Assembly (NCBI GenBank): GCA_905182565.1
Contig: CAJJCB010000027.1
Location: 303,956 to 367,955, forward strand
Source: Acidimicrobiaceae bacterium
Lineage (GTDB): Bacteria > Actinomycetota > Acidimicrobiia > Acidimicrobiales > Poriferisodalaceae
Length of the DNA: 64,000 nt
Reading direction: 5' to 3'
Below the pieces are notes generated by a model. That model was not told the origin of the DNA and did not search any database. It saw nothing but the letters and a program-made list of their open reading frames with translations. The position numbers and the translations under genes were made by a program. Within the stretch, counting starts at the first letter, position 1; every line of letters begins with the position of its first letter. This document shows, in pieces, positions 1 through 10,753 of the stretch.

Positions 1-1
1 C

Positions 2-3000
2 CAGCCGGGTGAGAGATATCGGTTAAGAAATATCCAAAAACATCAATTGGTAACTGGCACGATCCATCCCTACCGTGGTGAATGGATAGAGTTTGATGTC
101 GAACACAAGCCCGGAAAAGATGTTACTGCTGGCACGAGAGTTGCTCGTAAACGCCGGCTGAGCATCTTCACACTAATTCGTGCTCTGGGGTTTGACGAAG
201 AGAACTATCCTGGGTTTCTCCAGCGTTACGTAAACCACTTTGATTTCCTTGAGGGCCAATGGGAGAAAGATCAGTCGTTAGCCCCAACGATGCAAGAATC
301 GCTTATCGAAATTTATAAGCGAGCCCGTCCGGGTGAGCCGCCTACTCCAGAAGCCGCTGCCAACTATTTTACAAACGCGTTCTTCGAAGATCGCCGTTAT
401 TCTCTTTCTAAAGTTGGTAGATACAAGCTAAACAAGAAACTTGGCCCTGAGCTTGACCGTATCGAAGAGTTGTTTGGCGTTAAATTAGAACGTCCTGATC
501 CGACCTCTTCGGTTCTTTCGCGCGCTGAAGTGCTGGCAGCAGCTACATATTTGTTGCATCTAGCGGATGCTCAACCGGGTTACCGTCTTGATGACCAAGA
601 CCATTTCGCGAATCGTCGAATCAGGTCTGTTGGTGAGCTAATCCAAAACCAGGTCAGGATCGGTCTAAGTCGTATGGAGCGTGTTGTACGCGAGCGTATG
701 ACTACTCAAGACGTTGAGGCAATCACCCCACAAACTTTAATAAATACACGACCTGTGTCGGCAGCGATAAAAGAATTCTTCGGAACTTCTCAACTTTCGC
801 AATTCATGGATCAAGTAAACCCACTGTCTGGGCTTACACATAGGCGACGACTTTCCGCGCTCGGACCAGGTGGCCTTTCTCGCGAAAGAGCTGGTTTTGA
901 AGTTCGAGATGTGCACTTCAGCCACTACGGCCGTATGTGCCCGATCGAAACTCCAGAAGGTCCAAATATTGGACTAATTGGTGGCCTAGCAACGTTTGCA
1001 CGGGTGAATGAATTTGGGTTTATTGAGTCTCCATACCGGGTTGTTAACGATGGTCAGGTATCAGACGAGATTCGTTATCTAACGGCGGATGAAGAAGAAG
1101 AATTTGTTGTTGCCCAGGCGAATGCGCCGCTAAATCCGAATAAAACGTTCCGAAACCCCCGTGTGCTAGTAAGGAAAAGCCCACAAGGAGCCAGCCTTCA
1201 GGATCTGAAACTCCAGATGGAGCGCGATACATATTTCGCTTCGACAACGGAAATTAGTTACGTACCAGCGGCTGAAGTACAGATGATGGACGTATCACCT
1301 AAGCAAATTGTGTCGGTAGCGACTGCTTTGATTCCGTTCCTTGAACATGATGATGCTAACAGAGCTCTCATGGGAGCAAATATGCAACGTCAAGCTGTGC
1401 CTTTGGTGCGAGCTGAAGCTGCTTATGTAGGGACAGGTATCGAAGCTCGAGCAGCGGTAGACGCGGCTGATGTTATTTTGGCTAAAGAATCTGGGGTTGT
1501 GACTAGGGTCAGCAGCCAGTCCATAAGGGTTGAATACAACAAACTTGGGTCAGTTGAACACGAGTTGCTTAAATTTAAGCGCTCAAACCAAGACACTTGT
1601 ATAAATCAAAGACCGATTGTTGCTGAAGGCGACAAGGTAAAGAAGGGGGCCGTTCTAGCTGATGGTCCTTCGACTGATCAGGGCGAATTAGCTTTAGGTA
1701 AGAATCTACTTGTCGCTTACATGGCCTGGGAAGGGTACAACTTCGAGGATGCGATCATCCTCTCTGAACGTCTTGTGAAAGATGATGTACTTACATCGAT
1801 ACACATCAAAGAACATGAAATTGATGCTCGAGATACGAAATTAGGACCAGAAGAAATAACGCGAGACATACCAAATCTTGCAGATGATGTGCTTGGTGAA
1901 TTGGATGAAGACGGAGTAATCCGAGTTGGCGCTGAGGTAAATCCTGGCGATGTTCTAGTCGGGAAAGTTACTCCTAAGGGAGAAACAGAACTTACTCCTG
2001 AAGAGCGTCTCCTTAGAGCAATCTTTGGGGAGAAAGCACGTGAAGTAAGAGACACTTCCTTAAAAGTTCCTCATGGTGAGCGTGGCGTTGTCATAGACGT
2101 AAAGGTTCTGAGGCGCGACGAAGACCAAGAGTTATCTCCTGGTGTTAATGAACTCGTTCGGGTTTACATTGCCCAAAAGAGAAAAATTAGCGTTGGCGAT
2201 AAGCTCGCTGGTCGACACGGTAACAAAGGAGTAATCTCCAAAATTCTTCCTATCGAAGATATGCCTTACCTAGCTGATGGAACTCCGATAGATATCATCC
2301 TTAGCCCCCTCGGTGTTCCTAGTCGTATGAATGTCGGCCAGGTGCTAGAAGCTCATCTTGGATATGCAGCGCGATGGGGTTGGGAATTCGAAGGTAAGTT
2401 GGTCGGCGATACACCGATTTCAAATAGCGACAGGAAAACCCGTCCCCGAACGCAGCCTTCAGTCTTTGTTGCAACACCGGTATTTGACGGAGCAGCATGG
2501 GATGAAGTGGAAAGCGCTGGGATCCACCCAACCATCCAAAAAACGCTCGAAAAGCTTCGTCCAGAATCAGTTACCGGCGAACGGATGATGACTACTACTG
2601 GGAAGACCACGCTATATAACGGTCGTACCGGTGAAGCATATGATCAGCCAATCATGGTTGGTTACAGTTACATCTTGAAACTAGCTCACCTTGTTGATGA
2701 TAAAATTCATGCTCGTTCAACTGGGCCGTACTCGATGATTACTCAGCAGCCATTAGGTGGTAAAGCTCAATTCGGCGGCCAGCGCTTTGGCGAAATGGAA
2801 GTTTGGGCTTTAGAGGCTTATGGCGCTGCGTATCTCCTTCAGGAACTTTTGACGATTAAGTCAGATGACGTTCTTGGACGTGTTCGGGTATATGAAGCGA
2901 TTGTCAAGGGTGAAAATATTCCTGAACCAGGAATCCCAGAAAGTTTTAAGGTTCTGATCAAGGAAATGCAAGCTCTTTGTCTCAACGTAGAGGTTATGTC

Positions 3001-3136
3001 CCTTGATGGTAAAGAGATCGACATGCAAGGTCTTGATGAAGATGTGTTCCGAGCAGAAGAATCACTCGGTATTGATATCAGTCGTCCTGAACGAGGGACC
3101 GATGAAGACGATGAACTTAGGAGGCGACGTTCATGA
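2..3136 (+). CDS. rpoB: DNA-directed RNA polymerase subunit beta (5' partial)
   Basis: Beta subunit of RNA polymerase, forming one side of the active-site cleft and the rifampicin pocket. The frame is open from base 2, so the N-terminus (by comparison with the family, roughly the first 100-150 residues) lies outside the window; 1044 residues are visible. The TTG at 47 is inside the gene and not a start. Recognisable blocks are the rifampicin region (about 777-852, [13 protein letters not shown]...), [17 protein letters not shown], and the active-site segment [17 protein letters not shown]. Resistance-associated D516, H526 and S531 (E. coli numbering) are the sensitive-type residues, but position 518 is Val instead of the Asn found in E. 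coli. An AGGAGG near the stop serves the following mini-ORF. The product is certain. Confidence 0.98.
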   Translation, partial: QPGERYRLRNIQKHQLVTGTIHPYRGEWIEFDVEHKPGKDVTAGTRVARKRRLSIFTLIRALGFDEENYPGFLQRYVNHFDFLEGQWEKDQSLAPTMQESLIEIYKRARPGEPPTPEAAANYFTNAFFEDRRYSLSKVGRYKLNKKLGPELDRIEELFGVKLERPDPTSSVLSRAEVLAAATYLLHLADAQPGYRLDDQDHFANRRIRSVGELIQNQVRIGLSRMERVVRERMTTQDVEAITPQTLINTRPVSAAIKEFFGTSQLSQFMDQVNPLSGLTHRRRLSALGPGGLSRERAGFEVRDVHFSHYGRMCPIETPEGPNIGLIGGLATFARVNEFGFIESPYRVVNDGQVSDEIRYLTADEEEEFVVAQANAPLNPNKTFRNPRVLVRKSPQGASLQDLKLQMERDTYFASTTEISYVPAAEVQMMDVSPKQIVSVATALIPFLEHDDANRALMGANMQRQAVPLVRAEAAYVGTGIEARAAVDAADVILAKESGVVTRVSSQSIRVEYNKLGSVEHELLKFKRSNQDTCINQRPIVAEGDKVKKGAVLADGPSTDQGELALGKNLLVAYMAWEGYNFEDAIILSERLVKDDVLTSIHIKEHEIDARDTKLGPEEITRDIPNLADDVLGELDEDGVIRVGAEVNPGDVLVGKVTPKGETELTPEERLLRAIFGEKAREVRDTSLKVPHGERGVVIDVKVLRRDEDQELSPGVNELVRVYIAQKRKISVGDKLAGRHGNKGVISKILPIEDMPYLADGTPIDIILSPLGVPSRMNVGQVLEAHLGYAARWGWEFEGKLVGDTPISNSDRKTRPRTQPSVFVATPVFDGAAWDEVESAGIHPTIQKTLEKLRPESVTGERMMTTTGKTTLYNGRTGEAYDQPIMVGYSYILKLAHLVDDKIHARSTGPYSMITQQPLGGKAQFGGQRFGEMEVWALEAYGAAYLLQELLTIKSDDVLGRVRVYEAIVKGENIPEPGIPESFKVLIKEMQALCLNVEVMSLDGKEIDMQGLDEDVFRAEESLGIDISRPERGTDEDDELRRRRS
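3119..3124 (+). promoter_or_regulatory. Perfect Shine-Dalgarno inside the rpoB 3' end
   Basis: AGGAGG lies 8 bases before the ATG at 3133, the ideal spacing. That ATG opens a 17-codon mini-ORF, not rpoC: the rpoC start is 58 bases downstream in another frame and has no Shine-Dalgarno of its own. Confidence 0.7.
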
Positions 3137-3186
3137 AGGTCGATAGCCCAATGCCCAATTCGTCGCGGACTGTGAGTAGTAAATGA
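3133..3186 (+). CDS. 17-residue mini-ORF bridging rpoB and rpoC
   Basis: The ORF encodes [17 protein letters not shown]. Its ATG overlaps the rpoB TGA as ATGA (3133-3136), and its own TGA overlaps the rpoC ATG as ATGA (3183-3186). It has a perfect AGGAGG eight bases upstream, whereas rpoC has none. The simplest reading is a relay ORF: ribosomes finishing rpoB reinitiate here, terminate on the rpoC start codon and reinitiate again, keeping beta and beta-prime synthesis coupled. The peptide resembles nothing I recognise and may have no function beyond coupling. No extended rpoC start is possible, because the rpoC frame is closed by stop codons just upstream. Confidence 0.5.
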   Translation: MKVDSPMPNSSRTVSSK

Positions 3187-6100
3187 TTGATGTTAATGAA
3201 TTCTCTGATATACGTATTGGCTTGGCAACGGCTGACGCGATTCGCACCTGGTCAAATGGTGAGGTTAAAAAGCCTGAAACCATTAATTACCGGACCCTAA
3301 AGCCGGAAAAAGATGGTCTTTTCTGCGAAAAAATCTTTGGTCCAACCAAAGATTGGGAATGTGCTTGCGGTAAGTATAAGCGCGTCCGATTTAAGGGAAT
3401 AATTTGCGAACGATGTGGTGTTGAAGTTACCCGGACCAAGGTCAGACGGGAACGGATGGGTCACATAGAATTAGCCGCACCAGTTGTTCATATATGGTAT
3501 CTCCGGGGAACACGAAGCTGGTTAGCCTATCTTCTCACCGGTTTAGAAATCAAAGAAGAACTAAAAGCGAAACAGTTAGAACGCGTAATTTACTTTGCCG
3601 CTAATCTTGTGAGCTGGGTAGATGTTGATAAGCGTCATGAAGACCTTCCGCGCTTAGAAGCTGAGATGCGAGAAGAACTTGATGCGATCAGTGAAGAACT
3701 TGAAGGTGAAGTTGAAAATCGGCTTGCGAAACTAGAAAAAGAATTAAGCGAGCTCGAAACTAAAGGCTCCAACGATAAAGAAATCAAAGCAGTAAAACGC
3801 GACACCGAAAAAGATGTTGAGCTTCTACGTACAGAGTACGCCGATGAGCTGGAACTCGTTAAACGAGTGTTTGATGAATTTAGCGGCCTGCATGGACGTA
3901 AAATTTTTGAAGATGAGCTTTTATGGCGAGAGCTTGAAGATAGATATGGTGAGTACTTCGAGGGTGGCATGGGGGCCGAAGCCATTACTCAACTCATGGC
4001 GCGTGTCGATTTTAACGAAGAAGAAATTCTTTTACGTGAAGCTATTGACGCTTCTGACGGAAGAAAAGAGCTGTCAGCACAGCGAAAGCAAAAAGCCATT
4101 AAGAGGCTGAAAATTTTAACCGCATTTAACCGTCGAAATGAACAAGGCAAAAGAATTAACGACCCACGGGCAATGATTCTTGATGCCGTTCCGGTAATTC
4201 CACCTGAGCTTCGCCCGATGGTGCAACTCGATGGTGGCCGTTTCGCTACTTCAGACTTAAATGATTTGTACCGCAGGGTTATTAACCGAAATAACCGGCT
4301 TAAGCGATTACTTGATCTTGGTGCTCCAGAAATAATCGTCAATAACGAAAAACGTATGCTTCAGGAAGCTGTTGACGCACTTTTCGATAATGGCCGTCGT
4401 GGTCGACCAGTAACTGGTCCAGGTAACCGTCCCTTGAAATCCCTTTCGGACATGCTGAAAGGTAAACAAGGAAGATTCCGCCAAAACCTCCTAGGTAAGC
4501 GCGTCGATTATTCTGGCCGTTCGGTAATTGTTGTAGGCCCTACACTTAAGTTGCATCAATGTGGACTGCCTAAATTAATGGCATTAGAGCTCTTCAAACC
4601 GTTTGTGATGAAGCGGCTGGTAGATCTTGAGCTTGCACAAAACATTAAATCCGCTAAGCGTATGGTTGAGCGTCGTAAGTCTGAAGTTTGGGAAGTACTC
4701 GAAGAAGCAATTAAAGAACACCCAGTTCTTCTAAACCGAGCCCCAACTTTACACCGACTTGGAATACAAGCCTTTGAACCAGTATTAGTTGATGGTAAAG
4801 CGATACAGATCCACCCGCTTGTCTGCGCCGCTTTTAATGCCGACTTTGATGGCGACCAAATGGCTGTTCATCTACCGTTATCTGCTGAAGCTCAAGCCGA
4901 AGCTCGAGTGTTAATGCTGTCGGCGAATAATATCTTGTCGCCTGCTGATGGGCGTCCAATGACAGTGCCCAGCCAGGACATGATTATCGGTGGCTATTAT
5001 CTCACAGAGCTGCGCGAACAAAAAAGTGACGCCAAGATGAAGGTCTTCAAACACTTTCATCAAATTGAACGTGCTGTAGCACTCAACCAGCTCAATCTTC
5101 ATAGCTCAATTATTTGGAGAAATGAAGCTCTATCTGACGGCGATGGTGGATTTCATACCACTACACCCGGGAGAGTTTTGTTTAACTCAGCGCTTCCTGA
5201 AGACTTTCCATATGTCAATGTGAAAGTCCGTAAACAAGAAATGGGCGAAATCGTTCGAGATCTTTCTGCCGGATATCGCACTAACCAGGTGGCGGCCAGT
5301 CTTGATAAAATCAAAAATTTATGTTTCGTCTACGCAACCAGATCTGGCTTAACCGTCTCTATCGATGACGTTCGGACACCTCCGGATAAAGAAGTCATTA
5401 TGGAACGTTATGAGGCAGAAGCGGAACGAGTTGAAACTCAGTACCGTCGTGGAATTATCACCGATGGTGAGCGTCGCCAAAAAGAAGTAGAAATTTGGAC
5501 ATCTGCGACGGAAGAAGTGCGTCAGTCACTCGAAGTTGAACTCAAAAAAGATGCGTTCAACCCAATTGAAATGATGGTTGAATCCGGCGCTCGTGGAAAC
5601 ATGATGCAAGTTCGCCAAATTGCAGCTATCCGAGGTCTAGTTGCTAACCCTCGTGGAGATATTATCCCTAGGCCAATTAAATCCTCGTATCGCGAAGGCC
5701 TCACCATGCTTGAGTACTTCATCTCGACGCCTGGTGCTCGAAAAGGATTAGTTGATACAGCGCTTCGAACTGCTGATTCGGGCTACTTAACTCGTCGATT
5801 AGTCGACGTAGCACAAGAGCTTATTGTTAACGAAGAAGATCCGTTCGAAAGGTCTGGGCCTGTTCTAGGCCTCTGGCTAGAAGATATTGGACCAGATACA
5901 ACTGAAAAGCGAACCTATCTGGAGACCCGGCTCTTTAGTCGTTGCTTAGCCCAAGCAGTTGAGTTGTCAGATGGCTCAACTCTAGAAGCTGGAGCTTTAA
6001 TCCGCGAAGAAGAAATGATCGCGTTGCGTGACGATCCTGCAGTCGAAAGAGTAATGGTTCTATCTCCGCTTACCGATAGCTCTGAATTCGGTGTTGCATC

Positions 6101-7073
6101 AAAAGCCTACGGAAGTTCACTTGCGACAGGAGAAATGATCGAAGTTGGTGAAGCGGTAGGAGTTATCGCAGCTCAATCGATCGGTGAGCCTGGTACCCAG
6201 TTAACGATGCGTACTTTCCATACTGGAGGCGTCGCCGGTAGCGACATCGCTGGTGGTCTTCCTCGCGTTGTTGAACTTTTCGAATCTCGAACCCCTAAAG
6301 GTAAAGCCACTCTTGCGACGCAGACCGGCGTTGTCAGAATCGGTGATGATGATGGCCGTGGACGAGAAGTTTTGGTTGTCGCAGATAATGGAGACGAAGA
6401 CCCACATACAGTGTCGACGATTGCACGATTAGCAGTAACTGATGGTCAAGAAGTGAGAGCTGGCGATCCATTAGTCGACGGTCCACGAGACCCTAAAGAA
6501 CTGCTCGAAATTCGAGGAGTGCGCGAGACTCAACAATACATTGTTGAAGAAGTACAAAAAGTGTATCGCGAGCAAGGCGTATCAATCCATGACAAGCACA
6601 TCGAGTTGATCGTTAGGCAGATGACTCGTCGGGTTCTTGTTGGCGAGCCGGGAGAATCAGAGTTCCTACCTGGCGAGCAAGTTGATCAACGGGTCTACGG
6701 TGAAACTAATAGAATGTTAGTGAAAGAGGGCAAACGGCCAGCCGAAGCTCGCCCAGTCATGATGGGAATCACGAAAGCGTCGTTAGCAACCGAGTCGTGG
6801 CTTTCTGCTGCATCCTTCCAGGAGACAACTCGTGTTCTCACTGAAGCTGCCATTGAAGGACGGCGTGATGATCTAAAGGGCCTGAAAGAGAATATAATCA
6901 TCGGTAAACTAATACCTGCAGGAACTGGCCAGGGACGTTATTGCAATATTGATACGACCGCCCCTGATTATGAACCTTTAGAGTTTTGGTCATCAGAAGA
7001 AGATCAAGACCCTGCTGAATGGCTAGCGAGTATTGGTAATGAAAATAAGGCGACCCTTGGCGATGCGAGTTAA
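3183..7073 (+). CDS. rpoC: DNA-directed RNA polymerase subunit beta'
   Basis: Catalytic beta-prime subunit, 1296 residues, close to the usual actinobacterial length. The start [18 protein letters not shown] matches the family. The N-terminal zinc ribbon is intact (C60, C62, C75, C78), as is the Mg-binding NADFDGDQM (residues 552-560). The trigger-loop/bridge region [23 protein letters not shown] is conserved. The second structural zinc site is missing: the four family cysteines are replaced by P887, D965, A972 and A975, in otherwise well-aligned sequence ending YGSSLATGE. Translation probably depends on coupling through the upstream mini-ORF, since there is no Shine-Dalgarno. Transcription ends at the hairpin just downstream. 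Confidence 0.98.
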   Translation: MIDVNEFSDIRIGLATADAIRTWSNGEVKKPETINYRTLKPEKDGLFCEKIFGPTKDWECACGKYKRVRFKGIICERCGVEVTRTKVRRERMGHIELAAPVVHIWYLRGTRSWLAYLLTGLEIKEELKAKQLERVIYFAANLVSWVDVDKRHEDLPRLEAEMREELDAISEELEGEVENRLAKLEKELSELETKGSNDKEIKAVKRDTEKDVELLRTEYADELELVKRVFDEFSGLHGRKIFEDELLWRELEDRYGEYFEGGMGAEAITQLMARVDFNEEEILLREAIDASDGRKELSAQRKQKAIKRLKILTAFNRRNEQGKRINDPRAMILDAVPVIPPELRPMVQLDGGRFATSDLNDLYRRVINRNNRLKRLLDLGAPEIIVNNEKRMLQEAVDALFDNGRRGRPVTGPGNRPLKSLSDMLKGKQGRFRQNLLGKRVDYSGRSVIVVGPTLKLHQCGLPKLMALELFKPFVMKRLVDLELAQNIKSAKRMVERRKSEVWEVLEEAIKEHPVLLNRAPTLHRLGIQAFEPVLVDGKAIQIHPLVCAAFNADFDGDQMAVHLPLSAEAQAEARVLMLSANNILSPADGRPMTVPSQDMIIGGYYLTELREQKSDAKMKVFKHFHQIERAVALNQLNLHSSIIWRNEALSDGDGGFHTTTPGRVLFNSALPEDFPYVNVKVRKQEMGEIVRDLSAGYRTNQVAASLDKIKNLCFVYATRSGLTVSIDDVRTPPDKEVIMERYEAEAERVETQYRRGIITDGERRQKEVEIWTSATEEVRQSLEVELKKDAFNPIEMMVESGARGNMMQVRQIAAIRGLVANPRGDIIPRPIKSSYREGLTMLEYFISTPGARKGLVDTALRTADSGYLTRRLVDVAQELIVNEEDPFERSGPVLGLWLEDIGPDTTEKRTYLETRLFSRCLAQAVELSDGSTLEAGALIREEEMIALRDDPAVERVMVLSPLTDSSEFGVASKAYGSSLATGEMIEVGEAVGVIAAQSIGEPGTQLTMRTFHTGGVAGSDIAGGLPRVVELFESRTPKGKATLATQTGVVRIGDDDGRGREVLVVADNGDEDPHTVSTIARLAVTDGQEVRAGDPLVDGPRDPKELLEIRGVRETQQYIVEEVQKVYREQGVSIHDKHIELIVRQMTRRVLVGEPGESEFLPGEQVDQRVYGETNRMLVKEGKRPAEARPVMMGITKASLATESWLSAASFQETTRVLTEAAIEGRRDDLKGLKENIIIGKLIPAGTGQGRYCNIDTTAPDYEPLEFWSSEEDQDPAEWLASIGNENKATLGDAS

Positions 7074-7099
7074 CTAAGCTATCGCAAATAAAATAACTA

Positions 7100-7142
7100 A
7101 ATTGCGGCGCGTTCTTCAAAATACGAAGGACGCGCCGCAATT
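7100..7142 (+). terminator. Rho-independent-type terminator after rpoC
   Basis: An 18-bp stem (7100-7117 with 7125-7142, one G-U pair, loop of 7 bases) built around GCGGCGCG/CGCGCCGC, followed by GCTTTTAT. It starts 27 bases after the rpoC stop and separates rpoBC from the rpsL operon. Confidence 0.85.
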
Positions 7143-7578
7143 GCTTTTATAGCAGATGGACGTGTCGTCGACCAGGAAGTAGTTAGTTGACAACAATTTG
7201 GTTCCAGAAGCTTGGCTTGAGTTACTTAACTAAGTGAATTAGCCCTAATCTGTGAAGTTAATGACGTGAGACTAAAGATCTGAGTGAGGGAAACCGGTCG
7301 GTGCCTCTTTGTGGTAACTAATAACTTGAGTAGATTGTTTGGGCTTGCGATACTGAGGAAAAGGTACTTTTTATGTGCCGAACACCGTTAAATCAACCAC
7401 TTCGACGAAAAACCGTTCTATTGTTCATAAAACTTTTTTGTTGTTTAACCTAGATAGTTTGCCTACGAGTTGCCTCTAGCTTACGCGCCTCGTAACATTA
7501 CGGACTGGTCTTAGACCGGCCTGTGTAATGTGCCGGTAACCATGAGATCTACCTCCAACCGTACTCCAGAGGTACCTG
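7143..7578 (+). promoter_or_regulatory. Long non-coding leader/promoter region of the rpsL operon
   Basis: 436 bases without a credible gene. It must hold the promoter for rpsL-rpsG-fusA-tuf, since a strong terminator precedes it. TTGTTC at 7421 with TAACCT at 7446 is a possible promoter, but the 19-base spacer is long and I am not confident. The only clear structure is the hairpin at 7495-7531. Confidence 0.5.
7495..7531 (+). promoter_or_regulatory. Stem-loop in the rpsL leader
   Basis: Outer stem ACATTAC (7495-7501) pairs perfectly with GTAATGT (7525-7531). An inner stem CTGGTC/GACCGG (7505-7510 with 7514-7519, one G-U) closes a TTA loop. There is no U-tract, so it is not a terminator. It lies 47 bases before the rpsL GTG and could be a ribosomal-protein autoregulatory site; that role is inference. 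Confidence 0.4.
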
Positions 7579-7953
7579 GTGCCAACCATTCAGCAATTAG
7601 TCCGTAAGGGCCGTAAGTCAAAACCTACCAAAGGTAAAACGCCCGCCCTAAAGGGTTCGCCGCAACGTCGCGGTGTCTGTACACGCGTTTATACCCATAC
7701 GCCTAAGAAGCCTAACTCAGCTCTACGAAAAGTCGCTCGTGTGCGATTAACCAGTGGAATTGAAGTTACCGCTTACATCCCAGGAGAGGGACACAACCTG
7801 CAAGAACACAGCATCGTTCTTGTGCGTGGTGGCCGTGTAAAAGATCTTCCTGGTGTTCGTTATAAAGTTATTCGTGGTTCTTTAGACGCATCAGGCGTTT
7901 CAGAGCGACGACAAGCCCGTTCGCGCTACGGCGCGAAGAAAGAGAAGAGCTGA
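7579..7953 (+). CDS. rpsL: 30S ribosomal protein uS12
   Basis: Decoding-centre protein of the small subunit, 124 residues, the normal length. It carries the invariant loops [15 protein letters not shown] and [14 protein letters not shown]; the lysines targeted by streptomycin-resistance mutations are the wild-type residues. The start is GTG, giving the family N-terminus [14 protein letters not shown], with AGAGGT five bases upstream. It is first in the str operon and one base separates it from rpsG. Confidence 0.98.
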   Translation: MPTIQQLVRKGRKSKPTKGKTPALKGSPQRRGVCTRVYTHTPKKPNSALRKVARVRLTSGIEVTAYIPGEGHNLQEHSIVLVRGGRVKDLPGVRYKVIRGSLDASGVSERRQARSRYGAKKEKS

Positions 7954-7954
7954 C

Positions 7955-8425
7955 ATGCCTCGTCGCGGAGCGGCACCACGTCGCACTCTCCCAGCAGATC
8001 CAATATACGATTCAACCCTTGTTACTCAAGTGATTAATAAGGTCCTGCAGCGCGGTAAACGCTCAACAGCAGAGCGAATTGTGTACCAGGCACTTGACAT
8101 TGTGTCGGATAAGACTGGTGGCGAAGCGATTAGCGTTCTTAAAAGAGCAGTTGATAACACAAAACCTCAATTAGAAGTTAAAAGTCGACGAGTTGGTGGA
8201 GCTACTTACCAGGTTCCGGTCGAAGTCCGTCCTCGTAGAGCCAATACCCTGGCGATCAGATGGATAGTTACCTATTCCAGAGCTCGTCGCGAACGAACTA
8301 TGGCGGAACGGCTTGCTAACGAATTACTTGATGCCTCCAATGGCACTGGGTCTTCTGCAAAACGACGTGAAGATACCCACCGCATGGCAGAAGCTAATAA
8401 GGCCTTTGCCCATTATCGCTGGTAA
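7955..8425 (+). CDS. rpsG: 30S ribosomal protein uS7
   Basis: Primary assembly protein of the 30S head, binding the 3' major domain of 16S rRNA. At 156 residues it is full length, starting [18 protein letters not shown] and containing the family blocks [19 protein letters not shown] and [19 protein letters not shown]. It begins one base after the rpsL stop and is clearly co-transcribed. Confidence 0.98.
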   Translation: MPRRGAAPRRTLPADPIYDSTLVTQVINKVLQRGKRSTAERIVYQALDIVSDKTGGEAISVLKRAVDNTKPQLEVKSRRVGGATYQVPVEVRPRRANTLAIRWIVTYSRARRERTMAERLANELLDASNGTGSSAKRREDTHRMAEANKAFAHYRW

Positions 8426-8486
8426 CTAATTGCCACAATGCCTTCACCCAGGTTTATCCAGCGTTTGTAGTGCTGGTTCTAAAACT

Positions 8487-8507
8487 GGTAAGGCGTTGTC
8501 CCTTACC
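8487..8507 (+). promoter_or_regulatory. Small hairpin in the rpsG-fusA spacer
   Basis: GGTAAGG (8487-8493) and CCTTACC (8501-8507) form a perfect 7-bp stem with a 7-base loop, not followed by a U-tract. It lies in the 139-base gap before fusA. Attenuation, RNA processing or a regulatory site are all possible; the sequence alone does not decide. Confidence 0.35.
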
Positions 8508-8564
8508 ATATGAGACTCCTTAACCCCCTGAACCCCCTAAACCCGAGAGATCGAGGCACATCCC

Positions 8565-10649
8565 ATGCCACGTAATCACCCACTTAGCCGTGTGCGAAAT
8601 ATCGGCATCATGGCCCATATCGATGCTGGCAAAACCACCACAACCGAACGAATTCTTTACTACACCGGTGTTAATTACAAGATTGGTGAAGTTCACGATG
8701 GCGCAGCCACGATGGACTGGATGGAACAAGAGCAAGAACGGGGCATTACGATCACTTCGGCTGCCACAACATGCATATGGGATGATCATAAAATCAACAT
8801 AATTGATACGCCTGGTCATGTTGATTTTACGGTCGAAGTTGAGCGATCTCTTAGAGTGTTAGATGGTGCCGTTGCGCTATTTGATGGCGTAGCGGGTGTG
8901 GAGCCTCAGACCGAAACTGTTTGGCGCCAAGCAGACAAATACGGCGTTCCTCGTATGTGTTTCATAAACAAGCTTGACCGCACCGGTGCTTCATTTTATG
9001 ACTCCCTAGCAAGTATTGTTGATCGATTGCAAGCAAACGTTGCAGTTCTGCAGTTACCAATCGGGATTGAAGCAAATTTCGTAGGTGTTGTTGACTTAGT
9101 TAATATGAATGCCATTGTTTGGGAAGGCGAAGATCTTGGTGCCAGTTACGAGGTAGTCCCAATACCTGATGATATGGCAGACAAAGCTGCCGAATACAGA
9201 GGAAAACTCCTCGAAGTCCTATCAGATGTAGATGAGAACATCATGATGGCTTACCTAGATGGTGAAGAAGTTGACACCGACACAGTAATAAATGCTATAC
9301 GAAAAGGAACAATTGCTAATCAAATAGTGCCTGTTCTCACCGGAACAGCCTTCAAGAATAAGGGCGTGCAGCCTCTTCTTGACGCAATCAACAGTTACCT
9401 TCCTTCACCGCTCGATGTACCAGCTATTAATGGCACGTCTCTTGATGGTAAAACTGATCTAGAACGGCAACCTGATGATTCTGAGCCTTTCTCAGCGTTA
9501 GCTTTCAAAATTATGACTGATCCTCATGTCGGAAAGCTCATATATTTCCGTGTATATAGCGGCTCGCTTTCAAAAGGTGACCAAGTCCTAAACACTACGA
9601 CTGGGAACAAAGAACGTATAGGCCGTATCTTGCAGATGCATGCTAATAACCGAGAGGACCGCGATGATGTTGTTGCGGGTGACATCGTTGCAGGAATTGG
9701 ATTTAAGAACACTCGCACGGGAGATACCCTCTGCGACGCTTCTAGCCCGATTGTATTGGAGCAACTGACTTTCCCAGAGCCTGTTGTCCACGTGGCAGTC
9801 GAGCCTCGTTCCAAAAATGATCAAGATAAGTTAAGTAAAGCTTTGTCGGCACTTTCAGAAGAAGATCCTACTTTCCGGGTCAAGACTGATCTAGAAACTG
9901 GCCAGACAGTTATTTCAGGTATGGGCGAACTCCACCTTGAAGTTTTAGTCGATCGAATGATGCGTGAATTCCGAGTTGACGCAACAATTGGAAAGCCACA
10001 AGTGGCTTATCGAGAAACTATTACGAAGGCTGTTGAGAAATACACCTACAGACACATAAAACAAAGCGGCGGTTCAGGCCAATTTGCTGTTGTCGTAATA
10101 AACATGGAACCGAATGAGCCAGGGGGCGGTTACACCTTCACTGACACCATTAAAGGTGGAACTATTCCCAAGGAATACATTAATTCAGTGAACCAAGGCC
10201 TTCAGTCTTCAATGGACCAGGGTCCTTTAGCTGGGTTCCCGATGGTTGATGTGAAAGTGAGTCTTGTTGATGGCAATACTCATGACGTCGATTCTTCGGA
10301 AATGGCTTTCAAAATCGCTGGCACCATGGCTATGAGGGAAGCTTCTCGGCGAGCTGGACCGGTTCTTCTCGAACCAATGATGGCCGTTGAAGTTGTTACT
10401 CCAGAAGATTACATGGGGGACGTTATCGGTGATCTGAACTCTCGTCGCGGACGTATCGGCCAAATGGAAGGCCGAGGAAATGCTCAAGTCATTGACGCAC
10501 AAGTTCCGCTCTCGGAAATGTTCGGATACGCTAATGATCTACGTTCACGTACCCAAGGTCGTGCGACGTACAGCATGCAGTTCGATAACTACCAGCAGGT
10601 TCCGCCGAGCATTGCTGAAGATATCGTAAAGCGAATACGTGGTGAATGA
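8565..10649 (+). CDS. fusA: Elongation factor G
   Basis: Translocase GTPase, 694 residues, the usual length. G1 is AHIDAGKTT (residues 17-25), G2 lies in the RGITI block, G3 is DTPGHVDF and G4 is NKLD. Domains II to V follow in the normal order, with the conserved GMGELHLE and [11 protein letters not shown] segments. A GAGG at 8553-8556 precedes the ATG by 8 bases. It sits between rpsG and tuf as in most bacteria. Nothing suggests the EF-G2 paralogue. Confidence 0.98.
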   Translation: MPRNHPLSRVRNIGIMAHIDAGKTTTTERILYYTGVNYKIGEVHDGAATMDWMEQEQERGITITSAATTCIWDDHKINIIDTPGHVDFTVEVERSLRVLDGAVALFDGVAGVEPQTETVWRQADKYGVPRMCFINKLDRTGASFYDSLASIVDRLQANVAVLQLPIGIEANFVGVVDLVNMNAIVWEGEDLGASYEVVPIPDDMADKAAEYRGKLLEVLSDVDENIMMAYLDGEEVDTDTVINAIRKGTIANQIVPVLTGTAFKNKGVQPLLDAINSYLPSPLDVPAINGTSLDGKTDLERQPDDSEPFSALAFKIMTDPHVGKLIYFRVYSGSLSKGDQVLNTTTGNKERIGRILQMHANNREDRDDVVAGDIVAGIGFKNTRTGDTLCDASSPIVLEQLTFPEPVVHVAVEPRSKNDQDKLSKALSALSEEDPTFRVKTDLETGQTVISGMGELHLEVLVDRMMREFRVDATIGKPQVAYRETITKAVEKYTYRHIKQSGGSGQFAVVVINMEPNEPGGGYTFTDTIKGGTIPKEYINSVNQGLQSSMDQGPLAGFPMVDVKVSLVDGNTHDVDSSEMAFKIAGTMAMREASRRAGPVLLEPMMAVEVVTPEDYMGDVIGDLNSRRGRIGQMEGRGNAQVIDAQVPLSEMFGYANDLRSRTQGRATYSMQFDNYQQVPPSIAEDIVKRIRGE

Positions 10650-10714
10650 CCAATACGGTCAAAGTAGCTAAATCTAAAGTAGTAAAATTAAATAAATTTG
10701 AAGAATCAAGATAA
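10646..10714 (+). CDS. 22-codon Lys-rich ORF between fusA and tuf (doubtful)
   Basis: The ATG overlaps the fusA TGA as ATGA, and the ORF encodes a lysine-rich peptide starting [18 protein letters not shown]. It is in frame with tuf: a TAA and 13 sense codons separate it from the EF-Tu ATG. It has no good Shine-Dalgarno. It may be chance, a coupling ORF like the one before rpoC, or a degenerate N-terminal extension of tuf. Confidence 0.2.
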   Translation: MTNTVKVAKSKVVKLNKFEESR

Positions 10715-10753
10715 GCAACCGTAGTTAAGACACCGGAGAAGAAGAAGGACCTA

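Noticed and set aside
6898..7140. Minus-strand frame of 80 codons over the rpoC 3' end
   Set aside because: It overlaps the rpoC coding sequence and the terminator stem, so it is a shadow frame.
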